A program made the translations under genes and the position numbers. A stretch of 64,000 bases of DNA from a virus: positions 124,001 through 188,000 of IMG/VR virus record IMGVR_UViG_3300034107_000725; one strand, 5' to 3'. This document shows, in pieces, positions 18,454-27,341 of this stretch (the stretch's first letter is position 1; every line of letters starts with the position of its first letter). The notes below the pieces were generated by a model. The model worked only from the letters and a program-made list of their open reading frames with translations. It was not told the origin of the DNA and did no database searches.

Positions 18454-19368
18454 GTGGCAAAACGAGCAAGCGGACGAGCAGAAGCTATTCGATTGTTGAA
18501 GCAAGACGGTGGTGAAGATCAACGCACCCCGCAACAGATGACGTTTGCCGTGAACTACTTGACGTTCTTTGGCTACATTGCAGTACACTTGCTGCAAAAC
18601 CTGGAACTCAAAGATATCAAGGCAGCGATCAAGGCTTTTCAAAAAATCTTTGGCCTAAAAGAGGACGGCACACTCACGCCGCAAACTTTACGTGCCATGG
18701 AAGGACCTCGATGTGGTTGTCCTGACCACATTGACGCGGACAATAAAAACCACCTTCAATTCATGCGGGCTCAAGAGATCTCAATCGAGAAACGAGATCG
18801 CTGGAACAAGCAAGGATTGAAGTACTTTATCGAGAAGTATCCGACGACCAAGATTCACAAAGACGAGCAGTCGCTTATCTTTGCGTCTGCCTTCCGGGCG
18901 TGGGATGACGTGTGTGGTCTAAATATTTTAGAGTGCAAGAAGGCTGCCGATGCGGATATCATTGTATCTGTAGGCAGTGGGCCTCAGCACAACTTTGACG
19001 GTGTCGGTGGTACGCTAGCCTGGGCCTATCTACCCACGGGAACAGATCAGCAGCTTACGATGCGATTTGACCTCGAAGAAACTTGGGTAGCTAAACCAAA
19101 AGATCGTGGTGTCTTGCTGCACAACGTGGCCTGCCACGAGTTTGGACATCTTTTGGGACTAACCCATTCAAAGCGACCTAGTGCTTTGATGGCTCCATAC
19201 TACAACCCATTTGTCGCTGTCCCGCAAGAGGACGATGACATCACACGAATTGAAAAACTTTACGGCAAAAACAACCAAATTGCCGCAATTCATGAAGTCA
19301 GTAAAGTTGGCTCTAACCTGACAGTGGAACTGCAGCCGGGCCAAAAACTTACGGTTGTTTGCAAATAA
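18454..19368 (+). CDS. Matrix metalloprotease (matrixin, M10A-like) with cysteine switch
   Basis: A 304-residue zinc metalloprotease. Residues ~33-83 form a peptidoglycan-binding-like prodomain (KAFQKIFGLKEDGTLTPQTL), followed by PRCGCPD at 85-91, the 'cysteine switch' that keeps animal matrix metalloproteases latent by binding the zinc through Cys87. The catalytic domain follows: a QHNFDGVGGTLAWAY segment (residues 178-192) as in matrixins, the zinc site HEFGHLLGLTH (His228, Glu229, His232, His238), and the Met-turn with Met246 (SALMAPYY). There is no signal peptide. GTG start with a strong AGGAGGT. The neighbours are small membrane proteins and a papain-like protease, suggesting envelope degradation at lysis or entry. 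Substrate unknown. Confidence 0.9.
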   Translation: MAKRASGRAEAIRLLKQDGGEDQRTPQQMTFAVNYLTFFGYIAVHLLQNLELKDIKAAIKAFQKIFGLKEDGTLTPQTLRAMEGPRCGCPDHIDADNKNHLQFMRAQEISIEKRDRWNKQGLKYFIEKYPTTKIHKDEQSLIFASAFRAWDDVCGLNILECKKAADADIIVSVGSGPQHNFDGVGGTLAWAYLPTGTDQQLTMRFDLEETWVAKPKDRGVLLHNVACHEFGHLLGLTHSKRPSALMAPYYNPFVAVPQEDDDITRIEKLYGKNNQIAAIHEVSKVGSNLTVELQPGQKLTVVCK

Positions 19369-19379
19369 GGAGATCGATC

Positions 19380-19781
19380 ATGCCGATGACACAGCTCACT
19401 TTGGATCTGGGTACTTTCGTGACTGCGATCAAGTACCTACTCGCTGCCTGTCTAGTAGCAGTCTGCGTGTTCACGTTTGTCATTCCCTGGATACGTGACT
19501 TGCTAACCAAGGAAGCCGAAGTTGTTGCAAACCCACGAGCGTCAGGGTTGCCTCGCTTTCGGCGTCGTGACGAAAATCACTGTAGCGACACCCCACCTCC
19601 ATCCGGATTCGCTGACCACTTGAAGGTCATTGAAGCCACGGCTCCCAACGCAGATCCAAAAATCTGGTGGGAATACGCCAAGGCTGAAATGACCGAGGCC
19701 GAAGTTGCAATCGCTGAAGCCAAGTTGGCTCGGGTTTGCAGCGATGTGACCGCAACTGTGGTGCCAGGGGGGACGATATGA
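19380..19781 (+). CDS. Small membrane protein, holin-like candidate
   Basis: A 133-residue protein with one transmembrane segment at about residues 14-37 (AIKYLLAACLVAVCVFTF), a short charged stretch, then a soluble region rich in Ala/Glu (EMTEAEVAIAEAKLARV). ATG at 19380 is chosen because AAGGAG sits at 19367-19372; an in-frame ATG at 19359 lies inside the protease gene. Its stop overlaps the next ATG (ATGA). Lysis role (holin or spanin-like anchor) is inferred from the cassette only. Confidence 0.65.
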   Translation: MPMTQLTLDLGTFVTAIKYLLAACLVAVCVFTFVIPWIRDLLTKEAEVVANPRASGLPRFRRRDENHCSDTPPPSGFADHLKVIEATAPNADPKIWWEYAKAEMTEAEVAIAEAKLARVCSDVTATVVPGGTI

Positions 19782-20143
19782 AACCCAAATACACGGGGTT
19801 GTTCTGTGGTGTTGCGGGGGTCCTGCTTCTGCTTTGGCCTTCGCAACAGAGTTCACGGCCTACCCCGCCGCCCCCTCCACCGGTAGTTTTGGATTTGCCG
19901 GGTAAGGCTTTTGCCACATATGAAAAGCTGTGGCGAAAGCATACCCAAGATGCCGCTGATAAAATTGTCAGCGGTACGTTAAAAGACGAAAAATCTGTGT
20001 GGGACTTCTTGGCCGCTGGCCAAGAACCTGCACGTAAGGTTGCGTTTGACGAGCTGGCCAAATCTGAGCAGGACTATTTCATCAAGCAAGGTGGCTGGTC
20101 CGCTGCTGCTCATGAGAAGCTATTAAGGAGCTATGCGAAATGA
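19778..20143 (+). CDS. Small N-terminally anchored protein
   Basis: A 121-residue protein with an N-terminal hydrophobic segment (residues 7-20, GLFCGVAGVLLLLW), a run of prolines (residues 28-35), and a helical charged C-terminal domain. The layout is that of an inner-membrane-anchored protein with a rigid linker, as in i-spanins, but no spanin homology is evident. ATG at 19778 overlaps the upstream TGA and follows GGGGGGA. Its end overlaps the papain-like protease start by 4 bases. Confidence 0.65.
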   Translation: MKPKYTGLFCGVAGVLLLLWPSQQSSRPTPPPPPPVVLDLPGKAFATYEKLWRKHTQDAADKIVSGTLKDEKSVWDFLAAGQEPARKVAFDELAKSEQDYFIKQGGWSAAAHEKLLRSYAK

Positions 20144-20961
20144 GCGAATCGCAAACACCTTACGACTACAACTGGGAACTAGAAGATCATGGTTACCTTC
20201 AGGCCTTGCCTGAGGCTCCCATGACTACTGATGCCTGGCAAGTCTTTTCGCGTCCGTCAGAGGTTGATGCCAGTTGGCACAACAACGAAAACCAAGGTCA
20301 AATTGGAAGCTGTCAAGGTAACGGGCTGAGCTCGGTCCTGGAACGTCTTGCCTTTGTACAGGGCAAGACTGTTCAACTATCTCGGATCTTCGCTTACTTG
20401 GCAACTCAGAAAATTGACGGGCTGTTGGGAGCGGACAACGGATCTACTATCGCAGGTGGTTGCAAACTTGCAGTAGAGTCTGGTTGTCCGCTTGAGGCTG
20501 CCACAGGGTATCCTTCACGGTATCCGAATGCGACAGAGCGAATTCAAATTCTCAGCCAGGCCAATTACAGTGCCGGGGCTCCTTACAAAGCTAAATCTGC
20601 CTGGCAAGTACCTAAAGATCATAATCAACTTCTAGATTTTATCGGAGGCGGTGGCGGCATCACTTTCGGGGTCCGCTGGTACAATGGGCTTATCCCACAG
20701 GACCGGATTGTTCGCTCTTTCCGGCCTGCCCGTTGCAGTGGCGGGCATGCCATGTGCGTGCTTGGCTACGACACAGATGGAAACTTACGAGCTTACAATT
20801 CCTGGGGTGACGGTTTGTACACAATCACCCCGGAAGCCTGGGTTCAAATGCTGTCAGATAGTTCTACCGCGGCGATCGGGTTAATGGGCAACGTAAACGC
20901 CGAGCCGATTGACTGGTATCGTAACTCTCCCTACTTCAAGCTAAGGATGAAACCAGAGTGA
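20140..20961 (+). CDS. Papain-like cysteine protease (C1 family)
   Basis: A 273-residue protein with the C1 peptidase signature. NQGQIGSCQGN supplies the oxyanion Gln52 and nucleophile Cys58; GGHAMCVLGY supplies His203, and AYNSWGDGLYTI supplies Asn220 in the conserved N-S-W-G. A central DNGSTIAGGCKLAVESGCPLE segment also fits the fold. There is no prodomain or signal peptide, so the enzyme is likely active in the cytoplasm or exported by another route. It lies in the same overlapping gene string as the matrixin, so both proteases are probably made together late in infection. Confidence 0.85.
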   Translation: MSESQTPYDYNWELEDHGYLQALPEAPMTTDAWQVFSRPSEVDASWHNNENQGQIGSCQGNGLSSVLERLAFVQGKTVQLSRIFAYLATQKIDGLLGADNGSTIAGGCKLAVESGCPLEAATGYPSRYPNATERIQILSQANYSAGAPYKAKSAWQVPKDHNQLLDFIGGGGGITFGVRWYNGLIPQDRIVRSFRPARCSGGHAMCVLGYDTDGNLRAYNSWGDGLYTITPEAWVQMLSDSSTAAIGLMGNVNAEPIDWYRNSPYFKLRMKPE

Positions 20962-21674
20962 ATCGTACTACGTTTAGTGTAAAACACCTGCAGTTCGTAG
21001 CTGCGGGTGTTGCCTGTGTAGGTTTACTGGGATTGGGCTTCATGCTATCCCTTGTCTCTGCCGAGGCAGTTGCAGCTCCTCCACAGATAGTCATGGCGAC
21101 CGCGGATGATACTCTTGTCAGTAAGTTTGATGAGGAAGTCAAATCTGCGTTGGTAGACAACCATCAGAAGCAGATGGCTGCGTTGTCTGACCAAAAAACC
21201 ATGCTGCAGAAACTAGATCAATCCGTTCAGCAGTTGTTGGTAAAATCAAAAGAACAGCCAACGCCGCCTCCGGCTCCTCAAGCAGAGACCAAACCCAAAG
21301 TTCAGCCGACTCCAAAGCCTGAACCTGCAAAGGCAATAGCTCCAGCACCTGTAGCTACCACAACTTTGCCAAACCCTGTTCGTCGTTCCAGCATCATTTG
21401 GAATTTGAACAATCGTTGGGACTATTCCACGGAAGAGCTGACGGCCCACTTACTGGCCGAACACAATTTTGAGGCAGCTTCCTACGATCGAGAACAACTT
21501 CAAACGGTACACGACAACCTGCATAACGGGTACACCGCTCTAGGTGACACGGTCGTGCAAGCTCCTGTAGCTCAATCACCTGCGGTACACTATCACTATA
21601 CAGCACCTCAGCGACGTGGCTGGGGACTGCGAAGTGTTGCTTCTTGCCCTGGAGGGACTTGTCCAACGCCATGA
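20958..21674 (+). CDS. Anchored protein with coiled coil and Pro/Lys-rich stalk
   Basis: A 238-residue protein. A hydrophobic segment at residues 13-36 ends in SAEAVAA, so it is either a signal peptide or an anchor. A coiled coil follows (residues ~52-95), then a Pro/Lys/Ala-rich stalk, then a helical domain (STEELTAHLLAEHNFEAASY) and a His/Tyr-rich tail ending in CPGGTCPTP. The architecture suggests an envelope-spanning protein. GTG start overlapping the protease stop. No family recognised. Confidence 0.6.
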   Translation: MNRTTFSVKHLQFVAAGVACVGLLGLGFMLSLVSAEAVAAPPQIVMATADDTLVSKFDEEVKSALVDNHQKQMAALSDQKTMLQKLDQSVQQLLVKSKEQPTPPPAPQAETKPKVQPTPKPEPAKAIAPAPVATTTLPNPVRRSSIIWNLNNRWDYSTEELTAHLLAEHNFEAASYDREQLQTVHDNLHNGYTALGDTVVQAPVAQSPAVHYHYTAPQRRGWGLRSVASCPGGTCPTP

Positions 21675-21985
21675 GTAACGAACCTAAGCCAGAAGCCATA
21701 AGCTACGACTATCCTGTTGTGATTCCAGCTTCAGTCTATGGACTGCTGGAAAGCCTGCTTAACACAGGTAAGATCTCGCAATCCGGTGTAGAGTTGGATT
21801 TTTCACCGGTGCAGGAGATTAAGATCTCCAACGGCACAGCTCGACTGAACCCGCCTGCCCGCGTATCTCTAGGGTATGGTGGTGTGGCAATTCGCACAAC
21901 TGTGTCTGCCTTAGTCGCTCAAGCAGGTGGGGTGAAGATAGAGATCGACAACTCGCCCATTAATGTTGAGGTACGTCCTGGATGA
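21671..21985 (+). CDS. Unknown small beta-rich protein
   Basis: A 104-residue soluble protein, beta-rich and without Cys, in the middle of the membrane-protein cassette. ATG at 21671 overlaps the previous TGA (ATGA), and its own stop overlaps the next ATG. An in-frame ATG 27 bases upstream lies inside the previous gene and is less likely. No family recognised. Confidence 0.6.
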   Translation: MSNEPKPEAISYDYPVVIPASVYGLLESLLNTGKISQSGVELDFSPVQEIKISNGTARLNPPARVSLGYGGVAIRTTVSALVAQAGGVKIEIDNSPINVEVRPG

Positions 21986-22341
21986 ACTGGGACGCCTTAA
22001 CCTTAGAATGTTGCCGAGAGCATGGATGCTCTGACCAGCATATCGATATGGCAATGGCTGGTCCGTATTCTCGAACAATCGTTCAAGATATGCGGCGAAA
22101 ACAAATTGACGTACGCACTGCTTCAGATGCCGTACGCCGAGCCTATCTGGCTAATCCACAGGCTAGCCGAGAAGAGATGCGACGGCAGTCGTATAAATTC
22201 ATTCTTGGTGGCATCCTTCTTACGATACTACTGCAAGCTCTATTATCCGCCGTAGCCAAGATGGCTATCGAGTGGTTTTTAGATCACGTCTTCAACAAGC
22301 AGGAAACCCGCAATGGCGGTATATCGCTACCCCCAGAATAA
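21982..22341 (+). CDS. Small C-terminally membrane-anchored protein
   Basis: A 119-residue protein with a soluble helical N-terminal part containing CCREHGC and a C-terminal transmembrane helix (about residues 72-96, FILGGILLTILLQALLSAVA) followed by a short tail. It ends the overlapping protease/membrane cassette; its end overlaps the next tail gene by 29 bases. It could be a holin or anti-holin, but a single TM segment is weak evidence. Confidence 0.6.
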   Translation: MNWDALTLECCREHGCSDQHIDMAMAGPYSRTIVQDMRRKQIDVRTASDAVRRAYLANPQASREEMRRQSYKFILGGILLTILLQALLSAVAKMAIEWFLDHVFNKQETRNGGISLPPE

Positions 22342-23887
22342 TTTCGACACACCGGAACTATTGCTGGACCTATTGGGCAGTTTCTGGGCTAACACCTACC
22401 AAGGCACTGCTTTGGTAGGTGATTTAACAAGTACTGCCGGGCAAATCGCCCAGCAGACTTATCTGCACCTGCTGGAATTGATAAACAGCGTATCTCGGTT
22501 TGATGTGCCCGTCTACCATCAGGACAATTGGTACGGATTAACCATACGTGAGTCTGAGTTAAACACGGACCCGTCTCTGCTGCCGCAACATACAACACCG
22601 TCCAGCTATCAGTTCCTTAGTGACGCAACTCTGAGTTATAGCACAGATCCTCAAACAGTAAGACAAAGCCTACAACTATTTGTTGTCACCAAACCGACTG
22701 GCCTTGAGAACGTCAAACTGATTTTTAACCGGCTGACGTCACCGACAGTTGAGCTCCAGAATGGTTTGGACTACTGGATCACAGACTCTGTGATTGTCTT
22801 CCGAGACAATCCATTCAATAATCCGCTGATTGCCCGTCGAGATCTGCTCAATAACTCCGGGCAGATTGTTGACCGCGAGCTCGTCCTTTGGTTGTACCGT
22901 GGTTTATGGGACTGGAATACAGTTTATGAGCAGTTTGGTTACGCCTTACAGCTTCAGTTGAAGTCGAGTGAAGGTTATAAGTCATTTTTAAACGCCATTT
23001 TTGATGCACTTGTAGAAGGTACCAGCCTCCGCACCCAGCAGTTTGCGTTGGCTGCCGTCTACGGTGTGCCGCTAATTATCGAAGCGACTGAAACGGTCGA
23101 GACGATTGCAAAAGATGCGGATAAGCTGAACATCATTACAGATAGTCACGCTTACCAGTTCCCAGTGACTGCGATACCTCTCGTACAGGTCGGGGACGTT
23201 GTACGTGCTGGTGACTCGATAACGAACCTGTTGCAAGTATTTGAGCTCAACCGAGGAGCTGAGATCTCTCCAGCAGACATACAGGCATTAACTATCGGTA
23301 CAGGTGTGCTGGCCTGGGGCTTCTGGGGCGATTTGACGTTTGAAAATAAACAAGTACCCGTCATAGTCGAATCAGATACGGCTGGTCGCACCAAAGTCTC
23401 ATGGGCACTTGGTGGATTTCCGTTTGACGTGGAAAACTTCTGGGACGAAGTACACGCAGCAGGAGTTCAGAAAGGGCAGACGCTTGCCAACTTACTGGAC
23501 ACACGGGAAAATCCTGTAGGGCAGCCCACCGCAGGTATGTTGCCAACCACCATAAATCCATTCCAGTTCCTGACAAATAACCTTTTACGGAATAACGCCT
23601 ACCTGGTTAAAGTGCGGCCAGGCAGTGAACTTACCGATCGACTGGACTTCATGCCGGTAGAGCAGTTGCGTAAGATTCAACCGCCGCATACTCTAATGTT
23701 GCTGATTGTTGAATTGGTTCACAGGGATAGTCCTGTTATCATGGAAAATCCAGGAACCGAGACCGATCCGGGCTACGTAGAAACCTTGAGCGGATTTCCT
23801 TGCATGGTCAACTCAGATGATATGGACCCTGCAGTGTACGTGGCCGAGCGGGTTAGAACCAGCGTCATTGGCGGTCGGTGCGTCTAA
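22313..23887 (+). CDS. Putative tail/baseplate protein
   Basis: A 524-residue protein resuming the structural operon after the protease cassette. The N-terminus is helical and Leu-rich (TPELLLDLLGSFWANTYQG); the rest is mixed, with beta-strands around residues 270-330 (VVRAGDSITNLLQVFEL). The ATG follows CAGGAAA within the end of the previous gene. No family is recognised; a wedge or tail-completion role is inferred from place and size. Confidence 0.55.
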   Translation: MAVYRYPQNNFDTPELLLDLLGSFWANTYQGTALVGDLTSTAGQIAQQTYLHLLELINSVSRFDVPVYHQDNWYGLTIRESELNTDPSLLPQHTTPSSYQFLSDATLSYSTDPQTVRQSLQLFVVTKPTGLENVKLIFNRLTSPTVELQNGLDYWITDSVIVFRDNPFNNPLIARRDLLNNSGQIVDRELVLWLYRGLWDWNTVYEQFGYALQLQLKSSEGYKSFLNAIFDALVEGTSLRTQQFALAAVYGVPLIIEATETVETIAKDADKLNIITDSHAYQFPVTAIPLVQVGDVVRAGDSITNLLQVFELNRGAEISPADIQALTIGTGVLAWGFWGDLTFENKQVPVIVESDTAGRTKVSWALGGFPFDVENFWDEVHAAGVQKGQTLANLLDTRENPVGQPTAGMLPTTINPFQFLTNNLLRNNAYLVKVRPGSELTDRLDFMPVEQLRKIQPPHTLMLLIVELVHRDSPVIMENPGTETDPGYVETLSGFPCMVNSDDMDPAVYVAERVRTSVIGGRCV

Positions 23888-23902
23888 TAAGGACAGTACA
23901 AC

Positions 23903-24481
23903 ATGGATTTGATCGGACTCCAAAACATTCGCGGGCAGGTTCGGGCTTACCAGGTCGACGGTGAGCAGTGGACTCCTCGCACAGAGTTAAAATCCAACCT
24001 GGTGCTATATGACTGGGCAAACATCCTATCCAAGCTGCTGACAATTGGTGATGCCCGCTACCGGATTGGCGGCGTCTACTTGGAGTTCGAGAACACAACG
24101 AGCCCCGGTGATACGGTCAGCCCGCCGACTTTCGATCGCACTCGAAGTATCACATACTATGACGAACTCGTAGCCAACTCTAACCGAGATTACTTGCGGG
24201 TGCCGCTTACAGCGAGCTCGGTTCAATCTACTGGCTCAGGTTTAACGAACAACGAGTTGTTGTTTTTCGCTCGTAGCAGTGGACTAACTGGAGTACACGG
24301 TAAAGATTTTTCCTACGCAGCAAACTCTGTTGTGTTTGGAGCTTCGCTTGTCGCCTTCATCGACTCGACAGATGCTACACAGGATATACTCTTTAGCAGT
24401 TTTTACTTCAACCTTGCTGACCAACAACAAAAGCTCGCGTCTAGCCAAGTTGGGTTGGAATGGCAGCTGACACTCCAGTGA
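23903..24481 (+). CDS. Putative tail structural protein
   Basis: A 192-residue beta-rich protein with a Tyr/Asn/Ser-rich composition typical of tail fibres or their adaptors. It begins with AAGGACAG before the ATG, 15 bases after the previous gene. No family recognised. The 50-base gap that follows holds no clear site. Confidence 0.55.
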   Translation: MDLIGLQNIRGQVRAYQVDGEQWTPRTELKSNLVLYDWANILSKLLTIGDARYRIGGVYLEFENTTSPGDTVSPPTFDRTRSITYYDELVANSNRDYLRVPLTASSVQSTGSGLTNNELLFFARSSGLTGVHGKDFSYAANSVVFGASLVAFIDSTDATQDILFSSFYFNLADQQQKLASSQVGLEWQLTLQ

Positions 24482-24531
24482 TATGCTGAAACCCGGTTTG
24501 CACCACTCAACTCGTAGGGAGATGCTCAAGG

Positions 24532-26370
24532 ATGAGTCTGGAACGCTTTATCAAGTTCATCAAGGAAGGTGAGCCGGTTTCACCGGGTACACCTAACCGT
24601 CCGTTACAGCAACTCGACCAGAACATCCGCTATTTGTGGGATGTCATCCAGGCAGCAGAACTCGGATCTACCGTGTATGCCCGGTCACAGCCTGTGGCTT
24701 CTACGCTGCAAGTAGGCCAGCCAGTTTACTTCAATGCAACCACCGGTCAGTTTGAAGCGGCATATGCCGCAACTGCCACGGATACGCTTACGGGCTATCT
24801 TGTGTTGCCGGATCAGGCACAAGTCTGGGGTATTGTAGCTACAAAGCTACATGCCACACTGGCAGATATCTTACTGTTCGGTTTCGCCCCAATTGATATC
24901 TCTGCCGCGGTTGGTACAGATTTAAACGGAGATGGCAGTGTGCCTGCAGGCACCTGGTATCTTTCAGGGGCCAGCGTAGGCAAGCTAACTCGACAAATGC
25001 CGCCAGTGTCTATTCCGGTTCTTAAAACAAACGCCAACGGCGGCGTATTTGTGAACCCATCGTTTGTAGACTTCCTGGAAAACCACCGTCACTACGTGTT
25101 TGAGCTGACGATGCTGCCTGCGGGCGATGTCACTCCGCCGGATCAGGGTGATCCACATGTTATTACCAACGTCGATCCGGATAAACCTGGCTGGCTACCA
25201 GCCGACCACGTCAGCTTCGGTGGTCTTGCTCCTGCCAATGCCGTGTTCGGTTATAACTTCTCACAAGACTTATCACTTAAAAACGTCTACCCTCCAATAC
25301 CGTTACAGTCTGCGTGCATTCAGATGCAGCGACCTAACATTTGGAATACAGAGCTGGAACGCCGCTGGTACGGACAGCAGCTCATGGAAGACATGGTGAT
25401 TATCGACCGTAACGGCATTTGGTGGATGTCAGATCTGTATGACACCGTCCCGTGGCCAACACTGCTCGATACGACGATACCGCCGCCAACGCCTGCCCCC
25501 TACACTCCAGGGCAAGAAGAATTCTTCCTGAAGTTCTACTTCACTAAAGTAGGGTTTGCTACGGACAACGCAGTCGTCAGTAGCTTACGATCTACCGACA
25601 ACCGCATTAATGTCTACTGTGCGGATACGACTACGCCTGCAACTACAGGTGCGTTGGATATCAGCCTCGATCTTTCGTTGATGCTTGGGGCCTCAAACCT
25701 GACAGGCTCTACAGTATTCAAAAACTTCAACGCGACAACCAGTACGTTCGACCGCGGTCCCGTGGCTGAAGGGCTGTATACCACCTCACCAAACGTACTG
25801 CTGTCTAGCAATATCACTACTCCATACGGTAGCGGTCTGCTGTACCACGGAGTTGTAGGTATAAACGTCTTGCCACAACCGACACAAGAACTGGCAAGCC
25901 AGCTTGTGCGGTTGGATGGGGTTACGGAAGAAAATTATCCAGTGCTCTATCTGGGAATGCCTAACACCTCATCTACGAGTTATGTGGTTAAATTTGAAAT
26001 ACCTGCTGCTTTGGGTACGCCCCTAAGCCAATTTGACTTCAAATTTAGGGCTCGCGTATTGGCACGGGCCGCAGGCACTCTACCAAACCTGACTGTTTCC
26101 TACTACAAAACTGCAAGGCCTGTAGGTTTGACAGGACCCGTAACTGTGTCGCCGCCGGGCTACACAGCATTACCGATCGATCTTAACTCTACTGAAGTGA
26201 CGACGAGCTTCACAAATCAGGCCTTTGAGACGATTAGCAGTGCGATTAACGTCGTAGCAGGAGATATCGTTTACGTCAGGGTACAGCGGTTTCCGGGAAC
26301 CTCAGACGATTCGTATGCCGGTGAACTTGGTATCATGCAGCAGTCAGGTGTCTTGACGGCACCGGAATAA
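24532..26370 (+). CDS. Putative tail fibre or baseplate-fibre protein
   Basis: A 612-residue protein. A helical N-terminus (MSLERFIKFIKEGEPVSPG, then QQLDQNIRYLWDVIQAAE) looks like a trimeric attachment segment; the rest is beta-rich with Pro/Thr/Ser/Asn. Residues ~325-490 and 490-612 look like two beta-sandwich domains. It precedes the cysteine-rich adhesins but has few cysteines itself. No enzymatic motif seen. Confidence 0.6.
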   Translation: MSLERFIKFIKEGEPVSPGTPNRPLQQLDQNIRYLWDVIQAAELGSTVYARSQPVASTLQVGQPVYFNATTGQFEAAYAATATDTLTGYLVLPDQAQVWGIVATKLHATLADILLFGFAPIDISAAVGTDLNGDGSVPAGTWYLSGASVGKLTRQMPPVSIPVLKTNANGGVFVNPSFVDFLENHRHYVFELTMLPAGDVTPPDQGDPHVITNVDPDKPGWLPADHVSFGGLAPANAVFGYNFSQDLSLKNVYPPIPLQSACIQMQRPNIWNTELERRWYGQQLMEDMVIIDRNGIWWMSDLYDTVPWPTLLDTTIPPPTPAPYTPGQEEFFLKFYFTKVGFATDNAVVSSLRSTDNRINVYCADTTTPATTGALDISLDLSLMLGASNLTGSTVFKNFNATTSTFDRGPVAEGLYTTSPNVLLSSNITTPYGSGLLYHGVVGINVLPQPTQELASQLVRLDGVTEENYPVLYLGMPNTSSTSYVVKFEIPAALGTPLSQFDFKFRARVLARAAGTLPNLTVSYYKTARPVGLTGPVTVSPPGYTALPIDLNSTEVTTSFTNQAFETISSAINVVAGDIVYVRVQRFPGTSDDSYAGELGIMQQSGVLTAPE

Positions 26371-26383
26371 GAGAGGACCAAGG

Positions 26384-27337
26384 ATGGCACTGTCTCAATG
26401 GAACCTTGAGTTTCTAAATCATAACGCCCAGCGGAGCTATCCGCTGGTTGCGGAAGCGACTAAAACAGATACCACAGGATCATTCGTAATCCCTACTGAC
26501 TTCTTGGTGGGCATGGATATTCCTATCTCCACTACGATGAATATGGAGACTGGGCGATTCTTTATCCGTCAGCTTGGTGTGTTCGCTTCTGGCATTCAAA
26601 TCATCGTAGCCTACGACACCGGGACTGAAATTAACGACGTTGGTGCTGCGTTGATTCCTTCGACCAGTACCGCACGTAACCGCGTGTTTGTGTTAGGTGG
26701 GCTGGCCCCTTACGACGACGTTGTTGGAAAAGTTGTGATCGGTCGCACGGACACAATTCAACAACAACCCAGCGGATTGTTTAACTTCAATTTAAATGGC
26801 TCCGCAATTGAACCTCAAGTGGTTCGCCCGATGATTAAGGGCATCTCTTCTATTCGCATATCTAACGCGACTGGAACTGTAAGCGATCGGCTTTACGGTG
26901 ATATTGAACTGGTAGCTGGTGCAAATATCCAGCTATCAACTGTACAGACACCCTCAGCCACTCAGATCGTTATCAGTGCTCTGGACGGAGCTGGGACTGT
27001 ATCGCAGTGCGTTTGCGAAGGTGATGCCAGTATCCTGCCGTGTATCAAAACCATCAACGGTATCGCACCGGCAACAGATGGTAACTTCAACTTTATCGGC
27101 GATGACTGCCTAGCTTTTACCGAGATCTCTAATGGGCTCAGAGTGACGGATTCTTGCTGTGCCCCGTGCTGTGGTTGTGCCGAGCTGGAAGCCATCACGC
27201 GAGACCTGGAACGCTTTGCAGCCCAAAGGTCGTACCTGGAGCTGTTCGTCAATCGATTGGCAGCTGAAACCGCAACTTTCGATACTACAGTGCTCGGAGC
27301 TCGCCTTGGCGACCGTCGCTGTTTAACATGCCAGTGA
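26384..27337 (+). CDS. Cysteine-rich tail adhesin, member A
   Basis: A 317-residue protein of a family that occurs in several copies here. The N-terminus has the shared motif F-L-N-H-N-A-Q-R-S-Y-P-L. After a beta-rich domain comes CIKTINGIAPATDGNFNFIG, then a cluster SCCAPCCGC and a helical end (ELEAITRDLERFAAQRSYLELF). The same ING-loop, Cys-cluster and helix module recurs in the next gene. Multiple Cys suggest disulfide or metal cross-linking. AGGACCAAGG precedes the ATG. Confidence 0.6.
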   Translation: MALSQWNLEFLNHNAQRSYPLVAEATKTDTTGSFVIPTDFLVGMDIPISTTMNMETGRFFIRQLGVFASGIQIIVAYDTGTEINDVGAALIPSTSTARNRVFVLGGLAPYDDVVGKVVIGRTDTIQQQPSGLFNFNLNGSAIEPQVVRPMIKGISSIRISNATGTVSDRLYGDIELVAGANIQLSTVQTPSATQIVISALDGAGTVSQCVCEGDASILPCIKTINGIAPATDGNFNFIGDDCLAFTEISNGLRVTDSCCAPCCGCAELEAITRDLERFAAQRSYLELFVNRLAAETATFDTTVLGARLGDRRCLTCQ

Positions 27338-27341
27338 CCCT

